From positions 1 to 60,090 of the IMG/VR virus record IMGVR_UViG_3300042486_000250: a stretch of DNA of 60,090 bases; one strand, given 5' to 3'. Numbering within the stretch: the stretch's first letter is position 1; every line of letters begins with the position of its first letter. The notes below the pieces were generated by a model that was not told the origin of the DNA, ran no database searches, and saw nothing but the letters and a program-made list of their open reading frames with translations. Shown piece by piece: positions 8,860 to 18,519 of the stretch. Position numbers and translations under genes: made by a program. The stretch is from a virus.

Positions 8860-8992
8860 TCTGACACTTATTTATTGGGAATACGAAAGAATTGTCTCTG
8901 CGTACAGAGGCTTTGGTCTCCAAGACCTCAAAACAATGACAGTGCGCCAGCGTGCCTTTTGGTTCAGCATGGCAAAGTGGCGTAATAAATAA
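8855..8992 (+). CDS. frameshift extension of the tail assembly chaperone
   Basis: The +1 frame is open from 8834 (after TAG 8831-8833) to TAA 8990-8992. Downstream of the zero-frame stop it encodes about 45 residues (DLTLIYWEYERIVSAYRG, then a helix ending FWFSMAKWRNK). No ATG with a ribosome site precedes it. Such Trp/Tyr-rich extensions are usual for the long chaperone form. The window for slippage is 8834-8857 and includes CTT-TTA-TTC-GGT-TGA; a slow UGA codon could promote the shift. A -2 shift would give the same frame. Confidence 0.6.
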   Translation, partial: VDLTLIYWEYERIVSAYRGFGLQDLKTMTVRQRAFWFSMAKWRNK

Positions 8993-9005
8993 TTAAGGAT
9001 TTATC

Positions 9006-11396
9006 ATGACTCCAGAAAACCAAGGTGGTGAAAGCCCAATTGACCGTGTTGCCCAGCCCTCTAGGGGTGGTAATGGTCGTGCCACACTTGGTATTGATGC
9101 TCGTCAAGAAGCCCAAGTCCTTGGTTTCATGGACAAACTTACCCGCAAGGTTGAGGTCCTTACTGACAAGGTATCCAAAGCACATACTGCTTTAGGAAAA
9201 ATTGGTAGCAACCTAAACTCCATTAACCCTTCTGGAGGACAACGCCCTGCTTCGGGTAGTGCAGGAAGTGTGTCTGCTTCCATGGCATCTTCTAGAGGGT
9301 CTATTTCTGCTCCATCTGCCACAGCGGGTACCGCAGGTGCGGGAACAGGTACATCAGGTACCTTTGCTGCTGCTATGCCTTCAATGGCTCAAATGGCTCA
9401 ACTGCTTAAAAAGATCCCAATGCCTAGTGGAGGCGGAGGCGGAGGCGGAGGCGGAGGCGGAGGCGGAGGCGGAGGCGGAGGCGGAGTCCCATTCTTGTCA
9501 GATGCTGGGCGAATGCCAGGAATCACCTCCGATGCACGAATAGGTGTTGGTGCAGAATACTCTCTCCAAGCGGACAGAATGACTGCACTATATCAACAGA
9601 TGTATGGTGCATCTAACGCAGAAATCCGTAATGGTGTTCGTAAACCTTTAACCAGCCATTACATGCTTGGTGGCTCTGATGCCATTAATCAGATGATGAA
9701 CCTACAAGCCACCACAGGTTTGACGGCTACTAAGCAAGCATCCAGCGTAGAAGCCATGCGTGCTATTACAGGATTCTCTTTAAGCACAGAGGGTGCTACA
9801 AAGATGATTGCTGGCATGTCTTCCCCAGATGTTGCTAACCGTATGTTCATGATGGGTGGCGGTGGTATGTACGGAATTGGCGGTAAAGAAAACACCGCCA
9901 TGGGAAACATTCAAGGAATTGTTCGCCGTGCTGGATTGACTAACCCAGAGGCTCTTCGTGGAGCCCTACAACCTGGATCTAACACCCGTCAACGACTTAC
10001 GGCTATGGGTGTTCCTGAAGACATGCAAGACATGGTTATTCAGTACGCCATGGAAAACACACAGTTTCAAAAGAAAACAAATGGTAAAGAAGGGATGTAT
10101 GACCCTTCACAAGAATCTGATCGCAAAACTATGGGTATTGAAGGCAACTACATTACCCAACACGAAAAAACAACTGGTGAAAAGATCAAGCGTGAAGAAC
10201 GCTTTTATGGTCGTCAAACAGATAACTTTGCTGACTTTGAGAAAAACTTGCGTAGTGCTACCAAAATGCTTGCAATGTTTGAAGACCAACTATCAGGAAT
10301 CATTGGAGTTAAAATTAGTACCGCTGGAAACCCAGCAGTTAACTTCTTAAAAGACACTTTTGGTAATAAAACAGGTGTGGGTACTGGTTTAATTAATGCG
10401 TTTAGAAACATTTTTTCTGGTGGTGGTGACGGTAATAAACCATCTGCTGGTCCCGCAGCAAACTTTACTGCTACAAAAACAACTACATCAACTCCAAGAG
10501 ACTCGTTGCCAGCGACTGACGAAAGAAAACTATCTTCACTTAAACCACAGTTAGCAGAACCATTACGCAACATGTTGTTGGCAAACAACAAATTGTACAT
10601 TGGACAAGGATTTAGAAGTTTACAAGAACAGGAATCTGAGTTCCGCCGCCGTTATGAAGAACGCCCAGATCTAACTGAAAAAACTAGTTCGTCAGACAGA
10701 ATTTGGAATGACACCGTTTGGGTCAAGAAAAAAGGTTCTGGTTATGACTTGGCTGCTCCAGGAGAGTCATACCACGCTGAATACCTTGCAGCAGATGTTA
10801 TGGGAGACAACGAGTGGATTAGGGCAAACGCCGCAGCATATGGACTAGATCATGGTGGTACAAAAGGTGGGGGAACAGGAGACGAACCATTCCATGTTCA
10901 GCCCGCAGGAAGTATGCGTACTCCTTTAGATAAATACTTAAAATCAATTGGTGCAACACGAGTCAACCCCTATAAATCAGTTAAAGGATCTGGTAAAGGC
11001 TCTGTTAGGTCGTCTTCTGCAAAAGGAAAAAACTATGTTGTTGCAAAAGGTCCAAACAAAAAGGGTGGTTCTTTAGGAGGTGTTGCTGCTGGTCGGGCAT
11101 CAGCGGCTACAGCCCCAGAAGTTACTTCTGCATTCAGCAGAATTGAGGGTATTGACAAACCAGTGTCTCCAACTGCGCTTAGTAGAAACTTTGGTGATGG
11201 TAATACCTACTCCCAAGACACGAGCGTTAGTGGAGGCGTAGGTGGTGGTTCCTACGGTAGTGGATCAATTGTTATTTCACCTAACATCTACCTACAAGGT
11301 GGGCAAGACACCAATGGCGACATCCGCCGTATTGCTAAGGAAGTCGGAAGGCTTCTTGAAAGTGAAGTTAAACTAGTAATGATGAGGCAAACATGA
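9006..11396 (+). CDS. tape measure protein with M15 peptidase domain
   Basis: This 796-residue protein sits right after the chaperone, the place of the tape measure. Residues 1-70 include a coiled-coil helix, and residues about 70-170 are low complexity with 19 consecutive glycines (142-160). The middle is helical with many Met and Ala. Residues about 535-640 match VanY/M15 D,D-peptidases: a GQGFRSLQEQ helix, S-Y-H590-x6-D597, and E627-P-F-H630. These are the zinc ligands and catalytic Glu of peptidases that cut peptide cross-links in peptidoglycan, so the tip probably opens the wall during DNA entry. The C terminus is basic, then Gly/Ser-rich. A separate virion peptidoglycan hydrolase is less likely, because no other gene here could be the tape measure. 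Confidence 0.8.
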   Translation: MTPENQGGESPIDRVAQPSRGGNGRATLGIDARQEAQVLGFMDKLTRKVEVLTDKVSKAHTALGKIGSNLNSINPSGGQRPASGSAGSVSASMASSRGSISAPSATAGTAGAGTGTSGTFAAAMPSMAQMAQLLKKIPMPSGGGGGGGGGGGGGGGGGGGVPFLSDAGRMPGITSDARIGVGAEYSLQADRMTALYQQMYGASNAEIRNGVRKPLTSHYMLGGSDAINQMMNLQATTGLTATKQASSVEAMRAITGFSLSTEGATKMIAGMSSPDVANRMFMMGGGGMYGIGGKENTAMGNIQGIVRRAGLTNPEALRGALQPGSNTRQRLTAMGVPEDMQDMVIQYAMENTQFQKKTNGKEGMYDPSQESDRKTMGIEGNYITQHEKTTGEKIKREERFYGRQTDNFADFEKNLRSATKMLAMFEDQLSGIIGVKISTAGNPAVNFLKDTFGNKTGVGTGLINAFRNIFSGGGDGNKPSAGPAANFTATKTTTSTPRDSLPATDERKLSSLKPQLAEPLRNMLLANNKLYIGQGFRSLQEQESEFRRRYEERPDLTEKTSSSDRIWNDTVWVKKKGSGYDLAAPGESYHAEYLAADVMGDNEWIRANAAAYGLDHGGTKGGGTGDEPFHVQPAGSMRTPLDKYLKSIGATRVNPYKSVKGSGKGSVRSSSAKGKNYVVAKGPNKKGGSLGGVAAGRASAATAPEVTSAFSRIEGIDKPVSPTALSRNFGDGNTYSQDTSVSGGVGGGSYGSGSIVISPNIYLQGGQDTNGDIRRIAKEVGRLLESEVKLVMMRQT
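9429..9486 (+). repeat. (GGAGGC) hexamer array coding poly-Gly
   Basis: Nine perfect tandem copies of GGAGGC plus GGAG run from 9429 to 9486 inside the tape measure gene and encode Gly142-Gly160. Because the unit is two codons, copy-number change by slippage keeps the frame. It separates the N-terminal region from the helical body as a flexible linker. Confidence 0.9.
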
Positions 11397-13063
11397 GTCT
11401 TGATAATGTGCGATTTAGTCCAGAGGCACTTGCTGCATATAAAGAGGCATACCCTGAGTATGGTATTGGAAAGATGGCAGGTGTAGGCAACACTTACTCT
11501 ACAAACCAATTTTATGGAATTGCTGGTATGCCAGGTTCTCCAGAACCTATGGGTATCGCTCGCACCAATATTGATAACCCTCCATTTTTGTATCCTAAAA
11601 AGCAATACATGGACTCTGCTGGCAGAACACATGCTGTACAGCGTGGTTATATGCGTAGCCTTCTTACTGATCCTGCTGTTGACTTATCAGGTAATGCAAA
11701 ACCACGAAGAGTATTCTTTCAATTTAATCCTGTAGCACTTCAGCGTTCTGTGCAACAGAACATTGGTGCAATGAACCCATTGCTTCAAGACCCCGTACAG
11801 TTAACACAGCCTGTTCCTGGTACGGCTACTTTTGCATTTGAGTTGTTCTTTAACCGTGAACACGAAGTAAATGCTCACTACAACTATTCAGATACCGATT
11901 GGTTGATGTTACCTAATGGTCAACAGGCGCTTGTATCAGAGATTGGTGTTTTAGCAGACCTCATGCTCCTTGACTCTATTACGGGTCAAGGTTTATCTCA
12001 AGATCTTATTCAAACCCTAACCTCATATTCTCAGGCTCAATACAACGCACAAAACAAAGACATTAATGATGCTAAACAAGAGGCAATTGACCGTGGAGAC
12101 AAAGAGGCTGCAAAAACATACGAACCATATGAAGTTCCTGATCAAGCAGATATTGACAAAATCTTTAAAAATAACTTAGGAAACACAGCATTCCTTAACC
12201 CACTTCCATTCCGTGTGATGTTCTCATCATTGTTTATGGTTGAAGGTGTTGCTACCAGCGTTGATGTTATTTTCCAAAAGTTCAGTAGGACGATGGTACC
12301 TACACAATGTAAAGTAACTATTCAAATGTATGCGCTATACCTTGGCTTTGCTAAGAAGAATACATTTATCTATGACAACTTGATTCAAAGTGCACAACTT
12401 GTAGAGGAACAACAAGTTAATGACCCTGTTACTCAACAAGCACTTGATATTGGTCTTAACTATTGTGAAGCACGGTTAATAACTAAGGGTGAAAAGATAG
12501 ATAAAAACAATCCCTTTATACAAATTAGAAAATTAACAATAAATCCTTTATTGCTTGATCTTGAAAAAAAGCGTACATTAGGAAACATTACTTATCAATT
12601 TTTTATTGAGTATAAAATTACAGAAACTGTATCAACAACAATTACTGATGAAAATCTAAAGGCTTCTCGTAAAATTCTTACAGAAGAAGATGGTAAAGAT
12701 ACCTTTGAACAAGGTACTCAAGAAATTGATATTATGCTTGTTGGAGAAGACTTTGTAGACTCTATGTATTCTGGAGTTGGTGGCGAGGGTGGTGGTGGAA
12801 CCTACCAAAACACCCCATATGAGCCCTATGTTACATGGCGTGTTGGTATGACCATTAGCGCAGAATCATCAGGTGGTAGTGCGCTTACTTCTAAAGATTT
12901 TATATTTACTCAATTTAATAATGACCAATGGTTTGAGCCACAAAGTGCAAGCCCAACATCAAAAGTGCTGGGTCCTTCTACCTACTCTCGTAAAATAACT
13001 GGTCGTAATGGACAACCTACTGGAACAACGGGACCAACACCTACACCAAGGATTGTCCCATGA
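11393..13063 (+). CDS. baseplate / tail-tube-initiator protein, CIS tube-like
   Basis: This encodes 556 residues, and its ATG overlaps the tape measure stop (ATGA). The segment RRVFFQFNPVALQRSVQQN followed by a TATFAFELFFNRE strand resembles the N-terminal domain of contractile-injection-system tube/LysM proteins, which join the tube to the hub. A helical acidic insert lies at about 200-260 and a second beta domain at about 370-420. A Gly-rich stretch (GVGGEGGGG) precedes the C-terminal domain. The next gene is a gp53/LysM-like protein, as in other contractile systems. Confidence 0.65.
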   Translation: MSLDNVRFSPEALAAYKEAYPEYGIGKMAGVGNTYSTNQFYGIAGMPGSPEPMGIARTNIDNPPFLYPKKQYMDSAGRTHAVQRGYMRSLLTDPAVDLSGNAKPRRVFFQFNPVALQRSVQQNIGAMNPLLQDPVQLTQPVPGTATFAFELFFNREHEVNAHYNYSDTDWLMLPNGQQALVSEIGVLADLMLLDSITGQGLSQDLIQTLTSYSQAQYNAQNKDINDAKQEAIDRGDKEAAKTYEPYEVPDQADIDKIFKNNLGNTAFLNPLPFRVMFSSLFMVEGVATSVDVIFQKFSRTMVPTQCKVTIQMYALYLGFAKKNTFIYDNLIQSAQLVEEQQVNDPVTQQALDIGLNYCEARLITKGEKIDKNNPFIQIRKLTINPLLLDLEKKRTLGNITYQFFIEYKITETVSTTITDENLKASRKILTEEDGKDTFEQGTQEIDIMLVGEDFVDSMYSGVGGEGGGGTYQNTPYEPYVTWRVGMTISAESSGGSALTSKDFIFTQFNNDQWFEPQSASPTSKVLGPSTYSRKITGRNGQPTGTTGPTPTPRIVP

Positions 13064-13314
13064 TCCAAACTATTTCTCGCTATAAAGTATTTACTGAAGT
13101 CCGTAATGACGAATTAGCCGTTATATCACTACCAATGCCTGTAACTAATGGTGGATACCTTACACATATCACTAGAGAAAATGAATCATTTGACTTGTTG
13201 GCTACTAAATACCTTGGCGCCCCAATTTTTTATTGGATGATTGCAAAAATAAATCCACAAGTACAGTTTCCTGACAGAATTCCACCAGGAACGGCTATCC
13301 GTATTCCACGATGA
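13060..13314 (+). CDS. LysM / T4 gp53-like baseplate protein
   Basis: This is an 84-residue protein. The C-terminal half (FDLLATKYLGAPIFYWMIA, then NP and a PPGTAIRIP end) is a LysM-type fold like that found in T4 gp53 and phage gpX. These proteins join baseplate wedges or bind the peptidoglycan end of the tail. It overlaps both neighbours by 4 nt (ATGA), so all three are translated together. Confidence 0.75.
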   Translation: MIQTISRYKVFTEVRNDELAVISLPMPVTNGGYLTHITRENESFDLLATKYLGAPIFYWMIAKINPQVQFPDRIPPGTAIRIPR

Positions 13315-14474
13315 TTACCACAGGCTCGTCTTCACTTGAACTTAAATTTGAAGTTGCTATTAACGGAGTACCTTTTGATATTACGGCAATACAACGAGTA
13401 AGTATTGAGTTGCAAGAAAATATGCATAATATTGCAATTTTAGATATTGCTGGTCTTCCTACAAAGTTTTTAGGTGCTTATGTGGATGCCCCTATTGCTA
13501 TCCATATCACGGTAGCCAAAACACGGTCACAGTTTTTTATGGGCTATGTAGCCTATTTAGAGCCTGAATCAAAAAACATTGATGGACTAGTAAACAAAAG
13601 CCCATTCCAAACAACACGCATTTATTGTTTTGGATCGTCATATGTTATGCGTAGCCGTAAAACCCGTGCGTGGAATCAAAAGACACTGCCACAAATTGCC
13701 ACTGAACTTGCAGACAATTACAATTTCACGGTTGCTGTACCTAATGATCGTTATGTATTTCCACGATTAGTGCAATCAGGTAAATCAGATTGGGAATTTT
13801 TAGTAGACGCTGCAAACTACCTTGGGTACCATGTGGTTATGCGTGGAACCCACATTGATATCTGGGATCCCTATACCTCCCTTAGTCGCTATGTGTCTAC
13901 TCCTCTCTACGCTATGACTGGTAATAAGGGAAATATTCAAGCACAGCCAGGACAGGTAATTAAGTTTTCTGCCACAGTTGGAGCAGTAAACCCTATTTCT
14001 GCCAAAGTTCCCGACACCATCTACGCACTGACCAGTACAAATAATATTTCTTCTTTAACCCAGAACACTTACACAGGTTATGGAGAGGAAGTTACATCCA
14101 TATTTTCTGATGAAATAGCACACAATGCTGATTCCATTGATATGGCAAAAGCAATCATTAAAGGAAGAACTCGCCAAAAGTTCCCGTATACCGCAGAGGT
14201 AGAGGTAGTTGGAGATCCCACTTTAGAGCCAGGCATGGCTATTGATCTAGATAAATATGACTCAATTGTGGATGGTATCTGGATTGTAAAATCCGCTCGG
14301 CATGATATGTTTCGTGGGTCTGCTATGAGTTATTTAACACTTGTAAAAGATTCCAACTATAATGGTGTAGTAAATCCCACAGAAAAAACAAGTCCCGCAC
14401 CCGTTCTTCCAGAGCCAATTCTTAAAAATGGTAAATGGTCCACAACAAAAACTTTATCGTATGTCTACTCTTAG
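13311..14474 (+). CDS. baseplate hub protein (gpD/gp27-like)
   Basis: This encodes 387 residues. Beta-rich N-terminal and central domains are followed by a QIATELADNYNFTV helix, an SGKSDWEFLVDAANYLGYHVVMRG segment and a late-protein-D-like C-terminal barrel. The 'S-D-W-x-F-L-x-x-x-A-x-x-x-G' pattern is the hallmark of gpD/gp44/VgrG-type hubs that form the tube-like base under the tape measure. Gene order between the LysM protein and gp25 supports this. Confidence 0.8.
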   Translation: MITTGSSSLELKFEVAINGVPFDITAIQRVSIELQENMHNIAILDIAGLPTKFLGAYVDAPIAIHITVAKTRSQFFMGYVAYLEPESKNIDGLVNKSPFQTTRIYCFGSSYVMRSRKTRAWNQKTLPQIATELADNYNFTVAVPNDRYVFPRLVQSGKSDWEFLVDAANYLGYHVVMRGTHIDIWDPYTSLSRYVSTPLYAMTGNKGNIQAQPGQVIKFSATVGAVNPISAKVPDTIYALTSTNNISSLTQNTYTGYGEEVTSIFSDEIAHNADSIDMAKAIIKGRTRQKFPYTAEVEVVGDPTLEPGMAIDLDKYDSIVDGIWIVKSARHDMFRGSAMSYLTLVKDSNYNGVVNPTEKTSPAPVLPEPILKNGKWSTTKTLSYVYS

Positions 14475-14483
14475 GGGATATTT

Positions 14484-14927
14484 ATGAAATCAATTTCAAT
14501 ACCTTTTAGATTTGAGTCTAGTTCTGGTCAAGTGGCAACAGCAAAGACCAAAGGAAAAGTTGTTACGACTACTAACAACAATACTATTGCTCGTCAAAGA
14601 ATTGCAGATGTGTTGGCTACTCGCCGTTTTGAAAGAGTAAATAGACCAGAGTATGGTGCAGGTATTAGTGATCTTTTGTTTGAACCACTTGACGAACTGA
14701 TTTTTGCTGACTTCCGTCTTGACGCAATTAATACTCTTAATGACTATGTATCAAACGCAGATATTAGAGACTTACAAATTAGGACAGGAAACCCTATACA
14801 ATACTCTGGAGACGGAGATTCTACACTTGTTGTTCGTGTTATCTACCATACAGCAGACACGGGTACATCTACATTTACTGCCAGTATTGGACAAAACACT
14901 ATTTTAACTGAGGAAAGTAAAATTTAA
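14484..14927 (+). CDS. baseplate wedge protein gp25-like
   Basis: This is a 147-residue protein of the gpW/gp25 family. Residues about 35-125 hold the typical core: RQRIADVLATRRFERVNRPEYG, then DLLFEPLD, then a helix and the LQIRTGNP strand. In T4 and P2, gp25/gpW forms the wedge core and seeds sheath assembly. The Glu-Tyr-Gly turn after the Arg-rich helix is the family signature. AGGGGATA precedes the ATG. Confidence 0.88.
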   Translation: MKSISIPFRFESSSGQVATAKTKGKVVTTTNNNTIARQRIADVLATRRFERVNRPEYGAGISDLLFEPLDELIFADFRLDAINTLNDYVSNADIRDLQIRTGNPIQYSGDGDSTLVVRVIYHTADTGTSTFTASIGQNTILTEESKI

Positions 14928-14929
14928 TT

Positions 14930-16738
14930 ATGGCTACTTTTGATTACACAAGCAGGGATTACCTGTCTATTCGTCAAGATTTAATTAACCGTGCGGCAAC
15001 TACTGTCCCTGAGTGGAACTCTATTGACTCTTCAGATTTTGCCAATGTGTTTGTTGATCTTTGGGCGTACATGGGAGACATCCTCCATTTCTATGTAGAC
15101 CGTGCTGCTTCAGAAACATTTTTAGCAACAGCCACACAGCGTGAATCAGTGATAGCAATTGCTAATTTAATGGATTACATCCCTTCGTCTGTTCGTGCTG
15201 CCCGTGGGTCAATCAACATCACCTTAAATGTGTTGCCTACAGGCGCAACAACCTATGTTCTTCCTGCATACACCGTGCTAACTGGTTACGATGACAACAA
15301 TAATATGTATAGTTTCTATACATCTGCTGATTCAGGATCGTTGAGTTCTGGGACACCCACTGCTAGTGCTATCCCCATTGTGCAAGGAACCATTATCTTT
15401 AATGAAGAAACTTCTAGTAGAAGTTCTGGAAACCCTGCTCAAAAATACACACTGCTAAAAAAGAATGTTGACTCAAATAGCATTACCGTACAAGTACTGG
15501 AAGGTCCACTATCTGGTGGTATTCCTACACTAGTTGAATACCAGTATGTTACGCAATTGTCGGACGCTAACTATCTAGACAAAGTTTTTACAGCACGGAT
15601 TACTTCCGATGGATTTACTGAAATCTTGTTTGGTAATGGGTTTAATGGATTTATTCCAACAACAAATGCTCAAATTTTTGTATCGTACAGAACAGCAGAT
15701 GGTTCGGCTGGAAATATCCCAGCAAACAAAATTACCGAGATATCTGGAGTTCCTTCAAACTATGTGAGCATCTCTTCATCAACCGCTACTAGTGGTGGTG
15801 CAGATATGGAAACAATTAATTCCATTAAAAACAATGTTACTAGGTTGTACAGAACAAATGATCGTGCTGTGTCTTTACAAGACTATAAAGACTTGTCTTT
15901 ACAAATTCCTGGAGTAAGTAAGGTTACTGCTGAGTTTGGTCCAAGTTCTGCTAAAACAATTAGCACATCTACAGTTAACACCACTCACCTAACAGTTAAC
16001 ACTTCTGTAGCACATAAGTTTATTGCTGGACAAACGGTTACCCTTTCTGGAATTAGTCAAAGTTCTCACAACATTGCAAGCATTGTTATTGACGCAGTAC
16101 CTACTGCAACATCATTCACTGTTTTAAAGAGTGGGTATTCATCAGCACCTACAGGAAGTGGTACTGGAGGAACTGCAACCACCGTTGACTCAACGGTAGT
16201 TATCTACCCAGTACCCCACCAAAGTTCCTACCCACCAGCACCTGTTCTTGATGGTGGGATACCTAAAGTTTTAATGGATATCCCAAATTCTATGTCGGAA
16301 CTTATTGAAAGTTACTTTGCAACACGGTCTATGTTGGGAGTAACAACTAAAGTTACTAATCCTGTAAACATTGCATCCTTAGATAAATACATCCAAATTA
16401 TTCCTGTATACCTAAACCTTACAATTAATGTAAGAGAGAATTATGTACAGAGTTTGGTAAGGGCTCAAGTAGACAATGCAGTAAGAAAACTTCTTTCTTT
16501 TGACAATGTTTATTTTAATCAGTTACTGACAATTGGTGAGGTTTACCGTGCGGCGCTTTCAGTTGTTGGCGTGGATTATGTTTCAATCGTAAATATGAGT
16601 ACAACATATGCCCCTAGTGGTGGCACAGTTGCAAATATCCAGGCTGATACAACAAAACTACTATGTTTCACTGACCTGATATCAAGCAACCCTGCAATCA
16701 TCTACACAATGGTTGGTGGATTGACTGGAAGTAATTAA
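14930..16738 (+). CDS. baseplate J-like protein (gp6/gpJ)
   Basis: This 602-residue protein has the N-terminal FDYTSRDYLSIRQDLINRA motif, a WAYMGDILHFYVDRAASETFL helix and the 'T-x-x-x-S-V-x-x-x-A' pattern of baseplate J proteins. A VSLQDYKDLSLQIPGVSKVTAEF segment follows at about 310. The C-terminal 130 residues are the conserved J domain ending. These proteins form the wedge ring that changes shape to trigger sheath contraction. A Thr/Ser-rich beta insert lies at about 345-420. Confidence 0.88.
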   Translation: MATFDYTSRDYLSIRQDLINRAATTVPEWNSIDSSDFANVFVDLWAYMGDILHFYVDRAASETFLATATQRESVIAIANLMDYIPSSVRAARGSINITLNVLPTGATTYVLPAYTVLTGYDDNNNMYSFYTSADSGSLSSGTPTASAIPIVQGTIIFNEETSSRSSGNPAQKYTLLKKNVDSNSITVQVLEGPLSGGIPTLVEYQYVTQLSDANYLDKVFTARITSDGFTEILFGNGFNGFIPTTNAQIFVSYRTADGSAGNIPANKITEISGVPSNYVSISSSTATSGGADMETINSIKNNVTRLYRTNDRAVSLQDYKDLSLQIPGVSKVTAEFGPSSAKTISTSTVNTTHLTVNTSVAHKFIAGQTVTLSGISQSSHNIASIVIDAVPTATSFTVLKSGYSSAPTGSGTGGTATTVDSTVVIYPVPHQSSYPPAPVLDGGIPKVLMDIPNSMSELIESYFATRSMLGVTTKVTNPVNIASLDKYIQIIPVYLNLTINVRENYVQSLVRAQVDNAVRKLLSFDNVYFNQLLTIGEVYRAALSVVGVDYVSIVNMSTTYAPSGGTVANIQADTTKLLCFTDLISSNPAIIYTMVGGLTGSN

Positions 16739-18519
16739 TGCCAATTTCATCATTCATCCTTCGTAAGACACTTACAGAAAATGGATCAGCACTACGCAGA
16801 ACAAAAGTTATCCAAGATATCTCAAACCCTGGTAGTGGTGACACAGTCTATGACAGCGGTTTGCGTGCTGATGGGTTCTTTCCCCCTACCCCTGTTTCCT
16901 ACAGTGAATCTACTTTAGAAGCCGCTGTTTATTATCGCAATAAAGTAACACTCAAGTGGCGTTTATCAGAAGTGTTAATAAGTGCCCCTGAAACTTTGGA
17001 TTTTGATCCTGTGGAGTTACTCATCCGTGGATCTGGTTCTGGAGAACCTATTACTCCAGAAGATGGTTTTTTTGTGATATCTGTTAATTCAGAAAACTAT
17101 GTTGAGACTATTGAGGATATTTCTAGTCAAGCAAACCCTTATATCGTTGAAGGTAATTGGTGTTACTACTCTTTATTTATTAAGTACGCCAATGAAGCAG
17201 GTGATTCGTATTACGAAAAAGCAACTGATTTGTCTGTACAAATTCCATACAATTTTGATTCTACAGAAAACTTATGGAGAAGAATACCAGTCTATTACCG
17301 AGAGTTAGATCAGCAGTACGCATTAAACACGCCTGATTATGCTGAGGCTGATGGTCCCTTGTACCGATATGTTGAATTATTTGGCTGGGAACTTGACAAA
17401 ATTCGCACAACAATCTATGACACGATGCGGGTAAATGACCCAGATGTTGTACATAGTTCTGCTATTGACGCATTAGCATCTCAAGTAGGTCTTCCCATAT
17501 CTAAAGATTTTTTAGGAACATCTAAACTTAGGACATTACTAAATAACGCAGGGTACCTACAGAGGAATAAAGGAACGCAGAACAGTGTAGAAGCATACAT
17601 TACTGCCCTTACTGGATGCGGTGTAACCACTAACTACTCAAGTGGACTCACAACTTTTAGCGTACACCCAATGAGGGTAAATCTTTTTACTGACCCATTC
17701 TTTAACCAAGGTGTTACCAACCCAACTGTTGCCGATACGGGTGCCATTCAAAGGAAATGGACACAACTGGACGAAGGTGGAAGATCATATGGTTGGGGTG
17801 TGTATACCCAATTTAGTTCTGCACCATCAAGTACACTAAGTGTTTCAACTGCAAATGATATATTAACAATCACTCTCCCACCTTTGTCTGGAACGGTCAC
17901 TCTTTTGGTCTATTCCCGTGGTGAATTTGTATACAACAATAATTTAACTTATTATTACTCGGCAAAAAGTTCCCATAACTTTAGTCCAAGGTTTTTATAC
18001 GCTCACGACATGATGAATTTGGAAACAACTCCACCAACAAGTATTCCGTATTTTGATTCATGGAACAATGCAGTGACCAATTTTCCAGAGTTTAATGATT
18101 CTTTGACTAATGGTTTACGAGATATTAAAGCAACTATCCCAAGTACTTCCACAGTTACTTCTGACTATGTAATTCCAGTTTATAAATTTGACATTACATT
18201 GTCAGCAACTACGCCAACTGTTGTAACTCTTCAAAACCCATTAGTTGAATACCGAAATACAAGTGGGGCGTTCTTTACAGGAAGCAACACAAACGGCGGG
18301 TTTGTACCCACAGCAGGTGGTGCACCAAACGCAGGTAGATATGACTACCATTGGGGCACTTACACAGAGGGAAGCAGCCCTAACACAAACTTTTCGTATT
18401 ACACCCTTGATGGTTACCGATCCCAAAAAGTAACCGAGAATATCATTGAAAATAATGTTATGCCAGTTAACATGGTTAATGGTATTGATTACGACATTAT
18501 TTGGGATGTACTTGAGTGA
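16738..18519 (+). CDS. baseplate gpI-like protein with C-terminal receptor-binding region
   Basis: This encodes 593 residues, coupled to gpJ by TAATG. Residues about 180-295 match tail protein I: RIPVYYRELD, PLYRYVELFGWELDKIRTTIYDTM, then the ALASQVGLP and NKGTQNSVEAYI helices. The last 290 residues are strand-rich with many aromatic and Asn residues and look like a carbohydrate-binding or fibre domain. The fusion suggests that this protein both closes the wedge and contacts the cell surface. No separate tail fibre gene follows, which supports that reading. Confidence 0.78.
   Translation: MPISSFILRKTLTENGSALRRTKVIQDISNPGSGDTVYDSGLRADGFFPPTPVSYSESTLEAAVYYRNKVTLKWRLSEVLISAPETLDFDPVELLIRGSGSGEPITPEDGFFVISVNSENYVETIEDISSQANPYIVEGNWCYYSLFIKYANEAGDSYYEKATDLSVQIPYNFDSTENLWRRIPVYYRELDQQYALNTPDYAEADGPLYRYVELFGWELDKIRTTIYDTMRVNDPDVVHSSAIDALASQVGLPISKDFLGTSKLRTLLNNAGYLQRNKGTQNSVEAYITALTGCGVTTNYSSGLTTFSVHPMRVNLFTDPFFNQGVTNPTVADTGAIQRKWTQLDEGGRSYGWGVYTQFSSAPSSTLSVSTANDILTITLPPLSGTVTLLVYSRGEFVYNNNLTYYYSAKSSHNFSPRFLYAHDMMNLETTPPTSIPYFDSWNNAVTNFPEFNDSLTNGLRDIKATIPSTSTVTSDYVIPVYKFDITLSATTPTVVTLQNPLVEYRNTSGAFFTGSNTNGGFVPTAGGAPNAGRYDYHWGTYTEGSSPNTNFSYYTLDGYRSQKVTENIIENNVMPVNMVNGIDYDIIWDVLE

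Noticed and set aside
9259-9543. Plus-strand frame coding Glu-Ala repeats
   Set aside because: It is a shadow of the GGAGGC array inside the tape measure gene.
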